Source: Chthoniobacter flavus
Lineage (GTDB): Bacteria > Verrucomicrobiota > Verrucomicrobiia > Chthoniobacterales > Chthoniobacteraceae
Direction of reading: 5' to 3'
Assembly (NCBI GenBank): GCA_945861435.1
Contig: CAMAUX010000038.1
Location: 1-50,892, forward strand
DNA: 50,892 nucleotides
Shown here piece after piece: positions 7,190 to 15,525 of this stretch (within the stretch, counting starts at the first letter, position 1; every line of letters starts with the position of its first letter). The position numbers were made by a program, and so were the translations under genes. The notes beneath the pieces were generated by a model. That model was not told the DNA's origin, ran no database searches, and saw nothing but the letters and a program-made list of their open reading frames with translations.

Positions 7190-8212
7190 ATGCCATCCCT
7201 CGATTACGCCAGCCTCACCAAGACCCAGAAACTGGCGGCTTTCCTCGTCCTCATCGGGACGGAGGACGCGGCGATGATTCTCAAGCAACTGCCGGACGTC
7301 GAAGTCGAGAGCGTGGTCCGGGAAATGGCCACCATGGAGGTGATCGAGTTCGATGTGCAGGAGCGGGTCATGTCCGAGTTCTGCGATCTCATCAGCCACG
7401 GGCTCAGCAGCGTGCTTGGGGGTGTCCACTTTGCCCAGCGGGCATTGGAGCGCGCCAAGGGGCCTCATGTCGCATCCAACATCCTGCAGAAGGCGATGCC
7501 GCCCAGCAGCTCGATCGAGGCTGTGCGCGACCTCGCCCAGCTCGATGTCCGCCAGCTCCACAGCCTCCTCAAAAACGAGCAGCCCCAGACCATCGCTTTC
7601 ATCCTCTCCTATCTGGAGCCCCGCAAGGTTTCGGAAGTCTTCCTCCTTTTCGAGGATGGCGCACGTGAAAGCATCGTGGAGAGCCTCGCCTCCATGAGCG
7701 CCATTTCCAGCGGTCTCATCGGCAAGGTGCTCGGCGGCTTCTCCAAGCACACCGCGGGTTCCACGCAGAAGCAGATTTTCCACGAACGCGGGGGCACCTC
7801 CGCGGCCGCTCAGCTTCTCAACTCCCTCGACAAGGATCTCAGCAAGGACCTGCTCGCCAAATTGCAGGATCGCAACGCGGATCTCACCGACGCCATTCGC
7901 AAGAAACTTTTCATCTTCGACGACATCATCCGGCTCAATCCCCGCGATGTGCAGCGTCTTCTCCGCGAAGTGGAATCGGCCGATCTCGCCCTCGCCCTCA
8001 AGGGGGCTCGCGAGAACGTGCGCATCGCCATCTATGGCGCCATGTCGAAGCGCGCCGGCGAAGGTCTGCGCGAGGAAATCTCCCTGCTCGGCCCCACCCG
8101 CATGAAGGACATCGAGGCCGCTCAGGGCCGCATCGTCGACAAGGTGCGCGAACTGATCGACAGCGGCGAGGTCATCGTTGCGCAGGAGGGCGCCAATGAT
8201 GTCGTCGAATAG
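7190..8212 (+). CDS. fliG: Flagellar motor switch protein FliG
   Basis: Encodes 340 residues from the ATG at 7190, two bases after fliF ends. An in-frame ATG at 7160 lies inside fliF and would add a non-conserved extension. The three armadillo-like domains are present: N-terminal K-T-Q-K-L-A-A-F-L-V-L-I-G, the middle domain with E-Q-P-Q-T-I-A-F-I-L-S-Y-L, and a C-terminal domain with R-E-E-I-S-L-L-G-P-T-R-M-K-D-I-E-A-A-Q. FliG links the MS ring to the C ring and takes torque from the stator. fliH overlaps the 3' end. Confidence 0.96.
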   Translation: MPSLDYASLTKTQKLAAFLVLIGTEDAAMILKQLPDVEVESVVREMATMEVIEFDVQERVMSEFCDLISHGLSSVLGGVHFAQRALERAKGPHVASNILQKAMPPSSSIEAVRDLAQLDVRQLHSLLKNEQPQTIAFILSYLEPRKVSEVFLLFEDGARESIVESLASMSAISSGLIGKVLGGFSKHTAGSTQKQIFHERGGTSAAAQLLNSLDKDLSKDLLAKLQDRNADLTDAIRKKLFIFDDIIRLNPRDVQRLLREVESADLALALKGARENVRIAIYGAMSKRAGEGLREEISLLGPTRMKDIEAAQGRIVDKVRELIDSGEVIVAQEGANDVVE

Positions 8213-8792
8213 CCGCATCCATTTCTCCTCTCTCCCTCGGGAAATCCGCGTGGGCGCTCTCGCGCTCTCCGCCTCGGAAGCCCTCGCCGAGGAGCAGATG
8301 CAGAGGGAGCGCGAAGGCCGCGATGAGGCCCACCGCCGCGGCTTCGAGGAGGCCATGACCTATCTCGACGGCAAGATGCTCGAACAGCGCAGCGATTTCG
8401 GCCAGCTCCAGGACAACACCTTCCGCTCGCTCGCCAAGGCCAACGAAACCCTCTCACGCCAGTTCTCCGAGATGGTCCCCGTGATCGCCCTCGAAGTCGC
8501 CCGCCGCATCATCGGCGATATCCCCGCCGACCCCGACCGCATCGCCCGCCTCTGCTCTGAAACCCTCGCCGAAATCAGCCCGGGAACCGGCGATGTGCAG
8601 GTCTGGCTCGCTCCGGGCGATCACAAACTCGTCCAAGGCATCGAAGCCGAATTTTCCCACAAATATCCCGGCATCCAACTCCATCCCGACCCGGATCTCA
8701 CTCCTGGCGACTGCCGCGTCCAGAGCCGCTTCGGAGTCATCGACGGACGGGTTGCCACCAAACTTGCCAACCTCGGCCGCGCCCTCGCATGA
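8196..8792 (+). CDS. fliH: Flagellar export regulator FliH
   Basis: Encodes 198 residues. AGGAGG at 8184-8189 supports the ATG at 8196 (spacing 6) or the adjacent ATG at 8199; both overlap the end of fliG. The N-terminal half is a charged helical coil (E-E-Q-M-Q-R-E-R-E-G-R-D-E-A). The C-terminal domain has V-A-R-R-I-I-G-D and D-C-R-V-Q-S-R-F-G-V-I-D-G, typical of FliH/YscL proteins. FliH dimers bind FliI and anchor it to the C ring and export gate. The stop overlaps the fliI start (ATGA). Confidence 0.9.
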   Translation: MMSSNSRIHFSSLPREIRVGALALSASEALAEEQMQREREGRDEAHRRGFEEAMTYLDGKMLEQRSDFGQLQDNTFRSLAKANETLSRQFSEMVPVIALEVARRIIGDIPADPDRIARLCSETLAEISPGTGDVQVWLAPGDHKLVQGIEAEFSHKYPGIQLHPDPDLTPGDCRVQSRFGVIDGRVATKLANLGRALA

Positions 8793-10120
8793 GCGCAGAA
8801 CCTCCCAGCCTTGAGAACCTGCTTGTCGGGTGGCGCGATCGCCTCGGCAAGGCCACGCCTGTGGCCCGGGTCGGCCGCGTCCTCAAGGTCACCGGCCTCG
8901 TGGTCGAGGCGGAGGGGCCCAATGTCTCCCTCGGCGATGTCTGCCTCATCCGCTCCGATCGCATTCCGGAACCGATCCCGGCGGAGGTCGTGGGCTTCCG
9001 CGAACAGACCGTGCTGCTCATGCCCCTGGGCCCGATGCAGAGCATGCATGCGGGCTGCGAGGTCGTTGTCTCCGACCGCGCGGACACCATCGAGGCCGGT
9101 CCCGGTCTCCTCGGGCGCATCCTCGACGGCCTCGGTAATCCCATCGACGGCGCCGGCCCGCTGCCTCCCGGGGAAGCGCGGCCCATCCACGCTGCGCCGC
9201 CCAATCCGCTGCACCGCCAGCGCATCACCGAGCCGCTTTCCACCGGCATCAAGGCCATCGATCTTTTCACCCCGCTCGGCTGCGGACAGCGTCTTGGCAT
9301 CTTCGCGGGCAGCGGCGTCGGCAAGTCCACCCTGCTCGGGATGATCGCGCGCGGTTCGGATGCGGAGATCAATGTCATCGCCCTCGTCGGCGAGCGTGGT
9401 CGCGAGCTGCGCGAGTTCATTGAGAAAGATCTCGGTCCCGAAGGCATGGCGCGTTCCATCGTGGTGGTTTCCACCTCAGACCAACCCGCGCCCATGCGGA
9501 TGCGCGCCGCTCTTCTCGCCACCTCCATCGCCGAGTATTTCCGGGATCAGGGGCGCAAAGTGCTCTTCATGATGGATTCCGTCACCCGCTTTGCCATGGC
9601 CCAGCGGGAGATTGGACTCGCGGTGGGCGAACCGCCCACGAGCCGTGGTTACACGCCCTCTGTGTTCGCGCTCCTGCCCCGCCTGCTCGAACGCACCGGC
9701 ATGGGCGCCACGGGCTCCATCACCGCTCTCTACACCGTCCTCGTGGATGGCGATGACTTCAACGAGCCCATCTCTGACGCCGTCCGCAGCATCTTGGACG
9801 GCCACCTTGTGCTCAGCCGCGCCCTGGCCACAGCCAACCACTATCCCTCCATCGACGTGCTTGAGAGCGTGAGCCGGCTCACCCTCGAGATCTGTTCGCC
9901 CATGGAGGTCCAAGCCGCTGGAAAAGCGCGCGACCTCCTCGCCGTTTACCGCAAGAACGAGGATGTCATCACCATCGGCGCCTACGCCAAGGGCAGCTCC
10001 CAGCGCATCGACCTCGCCGTCGACCGCCAGCCCAAGCTGATGGAACTCCTCCGCCAGCCCGTCACCGAACGCGTGCCCCGCGCCAATAGCTTCAAGCAAC
10101 TGGAGGCCGTCCTCGCATGA
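8789..10120 (+). CDS. fliI: Flagellum-specific export ATPase FliI
   Basis: Encodes 443 residues. Walker A G-S-G-V-G-K-S-T is near residue 175, with L-V-G-E-R-G-R-E-L-R-E-F and Walker B V-L-F-M-M-D-S-V-T-R-F-A, then G-E-P-P-T-S-R-G-Y-T-P-S-V-F. This is the full FliI/SctN pattern related to the F1 beta subunit. The enzyme hydrolyses ATP to promote substrate unfolding and entry at the export gate. It overlaps fliH and fliJ by 4 nt each, so FliH, FliI and FliJ are translationally coupled. Confidence 0.97.
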   Translation: MSAEPPSLENLLVGWRDRLGKATPVARVGRVLKVTGLVVEAEGPNVSLGDVCLIRSDRIPEPIPAEVVGFREQTVLLMPLGPMQSMHAGCEVVVSDRADTIEAGPGLLGRILDGLGNPIDGAGPLPPGEARPIHAAPPNPLHRQRITEPLSTGIKAIDLFTPLGCGQRLGIFAGSGVGKSTLLGMIARGSDAEINVIALVGERGRELREFIEKDLGPEGMARSIVVVSTSDQPAPMRMRAALLATSIAEYFRDQGRKVLFMMDSVTRFAMAQREIGLAVGEPPTSRGYTPSVFALLPRLLERTGMGATGSITALYTVLVDGDDFNEPISDAVRSILDGHLVLSRALATANHYPSIDVLESVSRLTLEICSPMEVQAAGKARDLLAVYRKNEDVITIGAYAKGSSQRIDLAVDRQPKLMELLRQPVTERVPRANSFKQLEAVLA

Positions 10121-10554
10121 GCTCCCGTCGCTTCAATCTGCAAGCCGTCCTCGACCTCCGCGCACGCGCCAAGGAAGCCGCTCAGGAGCGCCTCAGCGTC
10201 GCCCACGAAAACCTCCGCCGCGCCCGCGAGGAGCGTGAGCGTGCAGACGCCGAACTCGCCTCGCTCGCCGAGCGTATCGGCGGTGCCACCTTTACGGCCG
10301 CCAACCGCCAGAACGGCTGGGCCCTTTTTTGCGACCATGATGCCCTCTGCCGCCAGCTCCAAGGCCGGCAGACCGCCGCCGAGGCGCTCGTCCGCACTCG
10401 GATGGAGGAACTCGTCAAGGCCCGCTGTGATCACGAACTCGTCCTCCGCCTCCGGGAGAAATGGCAGCGGACCCAGGCTCAGGAACTCGCCCGCAGGGAA
10501 GAGCGGGTTCTTGAGGAGTTTGCCACCTTCTCCCGTCATCTCCAGAGAGCCTAG
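10117..10554 (+). CDS. fliJ: Flagellar export protein FliJ
   Basis: Encodes 145 residues of nearly continuous coiled coil. It starts with R-F-N-L-Q-A-V-L-D-L-R, the usual FliJ opening (F-x-L-x-x-V-L-x-x-R), and is rich in Arg, Glu, Leu and Ala with heptads throughout. FliJ is the central stalk of the export ATPase and recycles chaperones. Sequence conservation in this family is low, so the call rests on length, coil, opening motif and position after fliI. Confidence 0.88.
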   Translation: MSSRRFNLQAVLDLRARAKEAAQERLSVAHENLRRAREERERADAELASLAERIGGATFTAANRQNGWALFCDHDALCRQLQGRQTAAEALVRTRMEELVKARCDHELVLRLREKWQRTQAQELARREERVLEEFATFSRHLQRA

Positions 10555-10556
10555 TC

Positions 10557-11180
10557 ATGTTGAGATCCACATGGTTTCTTGCCGTAGTTGCCGTCGTCCT
10601 CGGGGTCGGCGCCAGTGTCGCCACGCTCATGATGCGCATGGGCACCATCACCGAAGCCACTCCGGAAGCCGCTCCCACGGTCATCCCAGAGTTCGGCGCC
10701 CCTCCCGCACTCCCCAAGGCCAGGAACTGGGACTTCTGGACGGATGAAGTCCAGACCCTCGTCAATGAACTCAAGGCCAAACGCCAGGAGCTTGATGCAC
10801 GGGCCAAGGATCTCGACGCCTACGCCGAACGCCTCTCCACGGAAAAGCAGGAGCTCGTCAAGGTCCGCAGCGAGCTTGAGGGCCTCCGCGACGAACTCGA
10901 CAAGTTCGTCCCCGTCATCCAGCAGTCCGAAACGGTCAACCTCAAGACCCTCTCGAAAACCTACGCGGCCATGAAGCCGTCCCAGGCGGTCTCCATCATG
11001 TCCGAGATGGACGACGCCACCATCGTCAAGCTCCTCGCCCTCATGAAGCCCGAGGGCATGGCTGCCGTCTTCCAGGAAATGGCACGCCCCGCCGGCGGCA
11101 TGGCCGCACGCGCCGCACGCATCAGCGACCAAATCCGGCTCCTCAAAAAACAGGCCACCGAAACTGCACCCGCTCAATGA
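10557..11180 (+). CDS. YlxF/MotE-like membrane-anchored coiled-coil protein
   Basis: Encodes 207 residues: an N-terminal membrane segment (about residues 5-25), a periplasmic-type linker, a long charged coiled coil (about 65-125), and a C-terminal helical domain with K-T-Y-A-A-M-K-P-S-Q-A-V-S-I-M and M-D-D-A-T-I-V-K-L-L-A-L-M-K, resembling the MgtE N-terminal domain. The same position between fliJ and fliK is held by ylxF in Bacillus, and MotE of rhizobia has the same architecture and acts on motor assembly in the periplasm. The exact role here is inferred. It starts 2 nt after fliJ and overlaps fliK by 4 nt. Confidence 0.8.
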   Translation: MLRSTWFLAVVAVVLGVGASVATLMMRMGTITEATPEAAPTVIPEFGAPPALPKARNWDFWTDEVQTLVNELKAKRQELDARAKDLDAYAERLSTEKQELVKVRSELEGLRDELDKFVPVIQQSETVNLKTLSKTYAAMKPSQAVSIMSEMDDATIVKLLALMKPEGMAAVFQEMARPAGGMAARAARISDQIRLLKKQATETAPAQ

Positions 11181-12685
11181 ACCTTTCTCCTGCATCCTCT
11201 TTTCTCGCGGGCCCGGCTGCTGCCGCCGGATCTGCCTCTGGCGGCCAGTCCGGTGCGGAAGCCGTCGATGGGGCGCTGAGTTTCGAACAGGCGCTTTCCG
11301 GCCAGACGGGCGATGAGTCGAAGGACGAAGGGCAGCCTCCCGATCCTCTTGCCCAAGGCTCCATGCTCGGCGCCATGGGCTGCGCGATCGCGCCCCTCCC
11401 TCCTGTCCTCTCCATGCTCACCATCGTGCCGGTGGAAGGAGACCTCGCCCTCGAGGCATCTTCCGATGTGACCGATGTCGGCGTTTCTCCCGCCGATGTG
11501 CCTGCGGTCGGTGTTCCCGCAGCGGGCCTTCCCACGACTGGCGTGCCCGCGACCGGCCTTCCCACGACTGGCCTTCCCGCGACCGGCGTGCCCGCGACTG
11601 GCGTGCCCGCGACTGGCGTGCCCGCGACCGAAGTTCCCGCCCAAGGTTTCGTCCTGCCGGAGGCGCCTCAGAGTGCCGAAGTGCCGTCTTCGCCTTCCGC
11701 TGTCCAAGCCGTTGTGGTCGGGCAGGAGCAGGCTCCCCAAGCCCCCGATGCGGCTCAATCGCAGCCTGTGGCGGGCGCGGCGGGTTCTCATGAGACCAAG
11801 GGCAAGGCGAAGGCCGCGGCGTCGGAACAAAACGCTCCGGCAGACGGTCTTCAGGCCCCGGCAGATTTTGCCGCCGCCTCCGGGCAGGTCGCTGCCGCTG
11901 GCGCTCAAACATCCACCCCTGAGCCCGCTGTCCGGGCGAAACGCGAAAATTCGGGTGCTTTGCGTGGTGCTGGCACAGTCGGTGCTGGGCGAGAGGGTGT
12001 CATGTTGTCCGCAACGGCAGAACCCACCCCTTTGAGCGCCTCCCAGGCGTTCAGCGATACCGGCTCGGAAGAGCAGGGCGGGGCGGAGTTTACTCTCGGC
12101 GGCAAGTCCTCCGGTTTCGGGGGCGGCCTGATGGGCGACCCGGCCGCAGTGCGCGTCACTGGATCGGCTCCGCTGGCCGCTTCGGAAGTCCGGGGTTCAG
12201 ACCTTTTCCGCGTTGCCCAGCCGACTCTGGCTGGAGCTGCACAAGCCATGCACGCGATTGAGACGGAGCTCGCCAAGTATCGTCCGAATGTCCCGCCGCA
12301 CCTTGAGGTGGACGTGGCGCTCGACAATGGCGAGTCCATGCGCGTGCGCCTCGATCTCCGCGGTGGCGCGCTGCACAGCACCTTCCGTACGGACTCCGCC
12401 GAGATGCGCGCGGCACTTCAGCAGGCATGGCCCGAATTCGCCGAGCGTTCCCTCCAGCAGGGGATCCGCCTCGGGGACGCCACCTTCACCTCAGGCGGCC
12501 GGGGCGGTTCGCAGGACCTCGGCTCGGGTCCGCAGTCCGACGGGCGCAGCCGCCAGTCCGGCTCCGAAAACGGCAACCCCTTCTTCCCCGGTGCGCGCAA
12601 GGCGGCCGGCCAGCAATCTTCCGCGACAAACCCAACCCCCAGCACCAGAGCGTCCGCGCCTGGATCCACCACCCGCTGGGCCTGA
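11177..12685 (+). CDS. fliK: Flagellar hook-length control protein FliK
   Basis: Encodes 502 residues. The N-terminal 330 residues are Ala/Pro/Gly-rich and disordered-looking, with a pentapeptide repeat at residues 108-155. The folded C-terminal domain (about residues 375-440) has L-E-V-D-V-A-L-D-N-G-E-S-M-R-V-R-L-D-L-R-G-G-A-L, then R-A-A-L-Q-Q-A-W-P-E-F, the FliK substrate-switch pattern. FliK is secreted during hook growth, measures hook length and then signals FlhB to switch to filament substrates. The low-complexity N-terminal half is the ruler part. The tail after residue 440 is Gly/Ser/Pro-rich. flgD follows after 13 nt. Confidence 0.87.
   Translation: MNLSPASSFLAGPAAAAGSASGGQSGAEAVDGALSFEQALSGQTGDESKDEGQPPDPLAQGSMLGAMGCAIAPLPPVLSMLTIVPVEGDLALEASSDVTDVGVSPADVPAVGVPAAGLPTTGVPATGLPTTGLPATGVPATGVPATGVPATEVPAQGFVLPEAPQSAEVPSSPSAVQAVVVGQEQAPQAPDAAQSQPVAGAAGSHETKGKAKAAASEQNAPADGLQAPADFAAASGQVAAAGAQTSTPEPAVRAKRENSGALRGAGTVGAGREGVMLSATAEPTPLSASQAFSDTGSEEQGGAEFTLGGKSSGFGGGLMGDPAAVRVTGSAPLAASEVRGSDLFRVAQPTLAGAAQAMHAIETELAKYRPNVPPHLEVDVALDNGESMRVRLDLRGGALHSTFRTDSAEMRAALQQAWPEFAERSLQQGIRLGDATFTSGGRGGSQDLGSGPQSDGRSRQSGSENGNPFFPGARKAAGQQSSATNPTPSTRASAPGSTTRWA
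11498..11641 (+). repeat. In-frame 15-bp tandem repeat in fliK
   Basis: Nine units of a pentapeptide (V/L-P-A/T-x-G) plus a final V-P-A are encoded by an imperfect 15-bp repeat of GTGCCCGCGACTGGC type. Units alternate between V-P-A-T-G and L-P-T-T-G. As 15 bp is a multiple of three, gain or loss of units would keep the frame and change ruler length. Confidence 0.92.
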
Positions 12686-12698
12686 ACCACCACAACCT

Positions 12699-13169
12699 AT
12701 GCAAGTTGCTGCTCCTACCGCTGCTGCCGCTCCCGTTCCCGGATCCATCGTCGTGAAGGGTGCGAATCCTAACGCCGGCAAATCGAACCTCGGTGCCGAC
12801 GACTTCATGAAACTGCTCAGTGCGCAGTTGAAGGCGCAGGACCCCATGAACCCTGTGAAAGACACGGAGTTCGTGGCTCAGATGGCGAGCTTCACCTCTC
12901 TGGAGCAGATGGGCACCTTGGTGAAGTCCTTCAACTCCTTCCAAGCCGACCAGCGCTCGGCTTCCGCCCCGCTTTACCTCGGGCGCGACGTCACGATTTC
13001 CGATCCGAACCGGGGCGATTTGTCCGGCACGGTGGAAGCTGTCCTGTTCGACGCGGGCAAGCCGTCGGTGGTGATCAACGGCGAAGCGTACGACCTCGCC
13101 TACGTCACCGGAGTGGCGCTGGCCGCGACACCTGGCGCAGCACCCGCACCCAAGCAACCCGTTCAATAA
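12699..13169 (+). CDS. flgD: Flagellar hook cap / assembly protein FlgD
   Basis: Encodes 156 residues from the ATG at 12699, 13 nt after fliK; the frame is open further upstream but that part is a shadow of fliK. The FlgD signature F-M-K-L-L-S-A-Q-L-K-A-Q-D-P-M-N-P-V-K-D and F-V-A-Q-M-A-S-F-T-S-L-E-Q-M lies at residues about 33-75. The C-terminal beta part is short compared with enterobacterial FlgD (about 230 residues), so the Ig-like domain is reduced. FlgD caps the growing hook and is absent from the mature flagellum. Confidence 0.93.
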   Translation: MQVAAPTAAAAPVPGSIVVKGANPNAGKSNLGADDFMKLLSAQLKAQDPMNPVKDTEFVAQMASFTSLEQMGTLVKSFNSFQADQRSASAPLYLGRDVTISDPNRGDLSGTVEAVLFDAGKPSVVINGEAYDLAYVTGVALAATPGAAPAPKQPVQ

Positions 13170-13226
13170 TCCTCAGAGACCCACGCAGACCGCAACGCAG
13201 ACAGTAACCCGAAGAGAAAGAGACCT

Positions 13227-14894
13227 ATGGCACTCCTCAACTCCCTCAACAACGGCGTCGCAGCGCTGAAAGTCTTCAGCAAATCGCTCGAAGTCATCGG
13301 CGACAACATCGCGAACGTCAACACCACCGCCTTCAAGGCTTCCCACGCCAACTACGAGGACAGCTTCAGCGACGTCCTCCAGCGTTCCGCCCCCTCGGAT
13401 GGCATCACCGCCAACCGCGACGGCATTCAGTCCGGCACCGGCGTGAATCTTGCCTCCATCCGCGCGAAATTCACCCAAGGCTCGATTCAGGCCACCGGCA
13501 ACGCCAGCGATCTGGCCATCTCCGGCGGCGGCTTCTTCATGGTGAAAAACCCTGCCAGCGGCGAGTTGTTTGCGACGCGCGCAGGGGACTTCCGCGTGGA
13601 CGACGTAGGCCAGTTGATGACCACCCACGGCCTCAATCTTCAAGGAATCAACAACGGTTCCATCACCTACACGGTGGGAGTCGGGACCGCCGTCCCACTC
13701 GCTGTTGCGGACAACACCAGCACGACCATCGAGTTGGGTGGGACCGACACGCTCGCAGGGCTTGGCATCCAACCTGGGCAGTTCGTGAGCGGGACGGGCA
13801 TTCAAGCCGGGACGACCGTGGTGAGCGTGGATACCACGACAAATCGCCTCGTTCTTTCGAAGGCGACCAACGCACCGCTCACATCTCTCACGTTCGAAAG
13901 TGCGACCATTCCTTCGACCGGCACCAGCGCCAGTGCGGTGATAACGCTCGGGGTGGGCGTCACTGCCGCAAGCCTCGGCCTCGTGGCGGGACAGACCGTA
14001 ACGGGCACGAATGTCACCGGAGGATCCACCGTAGCCAGCTTCAACGATTCCGTTACGCCTTCCGAGGTCACTCTGTCCGCGAACCCGACAGGGAATGTCA
14101 CGGGCGTCGTTTTTTCGAGTACCACGACCGCTGGCGCCGCTCCTTTCAGTGCCTCGACCGTCATCAACCTGCCCAGCACGGGAGCCAACGCCACAACCGT
14201 GAGCGCACTCGGGCTCAAGGTCGGCGCTAAAGTGAGCGGCACTGGCATTCCGGCTGGCGCTTACGTCACCAAGATCATCGGCTCGTATCAGGTCGAGATT
14301 TCCGCCCCCACCAATGCTGCTGTAACGGGCGCGCTGACCTTCAACAATCTCGTCACCACCGTCACCAGATTCAATCCGGGCGACAGCGGCACGGAAGATG
14401 CCGTGGGCAAGCTGACGGTGAACGACGGGGTGAGCAGCAACTTCGACGCCATCATCGCCGCTGGCACCGTGACGGCCAATCAGCTCGAGGCGTTCGGCTT
14501 TGCGGGCGGCAAGGTTCCCAGCATCACCAGCTATTCCGTCGGCAAGAGCGGCACCATCACCTGCTTCCTGAACGACGGCAAGAGCTTCTCCCGCGGCCAG
14601 GTGCTGCTGCGCAACTTCGCAGATCCGAATGCGCTGATGTCCGTGGGCGACAACCTCTACAACGGGTTCTCTGCCGCAGGCGTCGTCGGGACGGATGACC
14701 TGAACAAAGACCAAAACGCCCCCGGCAACGACGGTCTCGGCGACATCATCGGTGGTTCTTTGGAACTCTCCAACGTCGACCTCACGCAGGAATTCTCCGA
14801 CCTCATCCTCACCCAGCGCAGCTTCCAGGCCGCGTCCCGCATCATCACGGTGTGCGACTCGGTCCTCGAGGAGCTCGTCAACCTCAAGCGATAA
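13227..14894 (+). CDS. flgE: Flagellar hook protein FlgE
   Basis: Encodes 555 residues. The N-terminus M-A-L-L-N-S-L-N-N-G-V-A-A-L and I-G-D-N-I-A-N-V-N-T-T-A-F-K are the rod/hook family start. F-T-Q-G-S-I-Q-A-T-G-N-A-S-D-L-A-I-S-G-G-G-F-F follows, and the C-terminus has G-G-S-L-E-L-S-N-V-D-L-T-Q-E-F-S-D-L-I-L-T-Q-R. It builds the hook, the universal joint. It is longer than the roughly 400 residues of enterobacterial FlgE because the variable domain holds three related modules of about 60 residues. fliL follows after 3 nt. Confidence 0.95.
   Translation: MALLNSLNNGVAALKVFSKSLEVIGDNIANVNTTAFKASHANYEDSFSDVLQRSAPSDGITANRDGIQSGTGVNLASIRAKFTQGSIQATGNASDLAISGGGFFMVKNPASGELFATRAGDFRVDDVGQLMTTHGLNLQGINNGSITYTVGVGTAVPLAVADNTSTTIELGGTDTLAGLGIQPGQFVSGTGIQAGTTVVSVDTTTNRLVLSKATNAPLTSLTFESATIPSTGTSASAVITLGVGVTAASLGLVAGQTVTGTNVTGGSTVASFNDSVTPSEVTLSANPTGNVTGVVFSSTTTAGAAPFSASTVINLPSTGANATTVSALGLKVGAKVSGTGIPAGAYVTKIIGSYQVEISAPTNAAVTGALTFNNLVTTVTRFNPGDSGTEDAVGKLTVNDGVSSNFDAIIAAGTVTANQLEAFGFAGGKVPSITSYSVGKSGTITCFLNDGKSFSRGQVLLRNFADPNALMSVGDNLYNGFSAAGVVGTDDLNKDQNAPGNDGLGDIIGGSLELSNVDLTQEFSDLILTQRSFQAASRIITVCDSVLEELVNLKR
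13722..14342 (+). repeat. Three ~60-residue beta modules inside FlgE
   Basis: FlgE residues 166-223, 237-296 and 311-372 share a pattern: x-x-I-x-L, a short Thr/Ser/Gly stretch, L-G-(I/L)-x-x-G-x-x-V-(S/T)-G-T-x-(I/V)-x-(A/G)-G-x-x-V, then a beta strand and (L/V)-T-x-(L/V)-x-F. The strongest shared cores are V-S-G-T-G-I-Q-A-G-T-T-V, V-T-G-T-N-V-T-G-G-S-T-V and V-S-G-T-G-I-P-A-G-A-Y-V. The DNA copies have diverged, so the duplication is old. Confidence 0.82.
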
Positions 14895-14897
14895 GCC

Positions 14898-15503
14898 ATG
14901 GCCGCCGAAACCGAAAAAGCTCCCGCAGAGGCCGCAGCCCCCAAGGCCAAGCTCGACATCGTCCCGCTTCTGGCGGTCGTGGTCCTCGTGCCCGTCCTCT
15001 GCTACGTGGTCATGGACTTCGTGGTCGTGCCCCGTCTCAAAAAGACCCTCTCGCCCCTCGCCGAAGGCGACGCGCCCGCAGCGGAAGTCGCCCACAAGGC
15101 CGAACCCGCGCACAAGGCCGAGGGCAAGGAAGGCAAGTCCGAGGGGAAGAAGGAAGGCAAGTCCGAGGGCAAGAAGGAGGGGGGCAAGGGAGGCAAGGGC
15201 GGTGAGGTCACCGTCGACTTCGGCTCCACCATCGTGAACCTCGTGGGCACGGGCGGAACCCGTTACCTGAAGGTGAACTTCGTGCTGGCTGGTGCCGACG
15301 AGCACCTCGAGGAGAAGATCAAGAACAACCACGCCGCGTTGCAGGATGCCGCGCTCAGCGTGCTCTCCACCCAGACCGTCAGCACCCTCGAGGCGGCCGG
15401 CGGGAAGAACCTCGTCCGCAACGAGATCATCACCCAGTTCAACCGGAAACTCGGCGGCCAGTATATCGAACAGCTCTACTTCTCGGAGTTCGTCATCCAG
15501 TAG
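14898..15503 (+). CDS. fliL: Flagellar basal body-associated protein FliL
   Basis: Encodes 201 residues: a short cytoplasmic Ala/Glu/Lys-rich N-terminus, one membrane segment (about residues 20-42), a Lys/Gly/Glu linker (about 60-97), and the FliL domain with R-Y-L-K-V-N-F-V-L and the C-terminal I-I-T-Q-F-N-R-K-L-G-G plus I-E-Q-L-Y-F-S-E-F-V-I-Q. FliL is a stomatin-like periplasmic ring around the stator that supports torque. The linker carries a repeated G-K-S-E-G-K-K-E block and is unusually basic and long. It precedes fliM by 22 nt. Confidence 0.92.
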   Translation: MAAETEKAPAEAAAPKAKLDIVPLLAVVVLVPVLCYVVMDFVVVPRLKKTLSPLAEGDAPAAEVAHKAEPAHKAEGKEGKSEGKKEGKSEGKKEGGKGGKGGEVTVDFGSTIVNLVGTGGTRYLKVNFVLAGADEHLEEKIKNNHAALQDAALSVLSTQTVSTLEAAGGKNLVRNEIITQFNRKLGGQYIEQLYFSEFVIQ

Positions 15504-15525
15504 GCCCTGACCGCGACCCCGTGCC

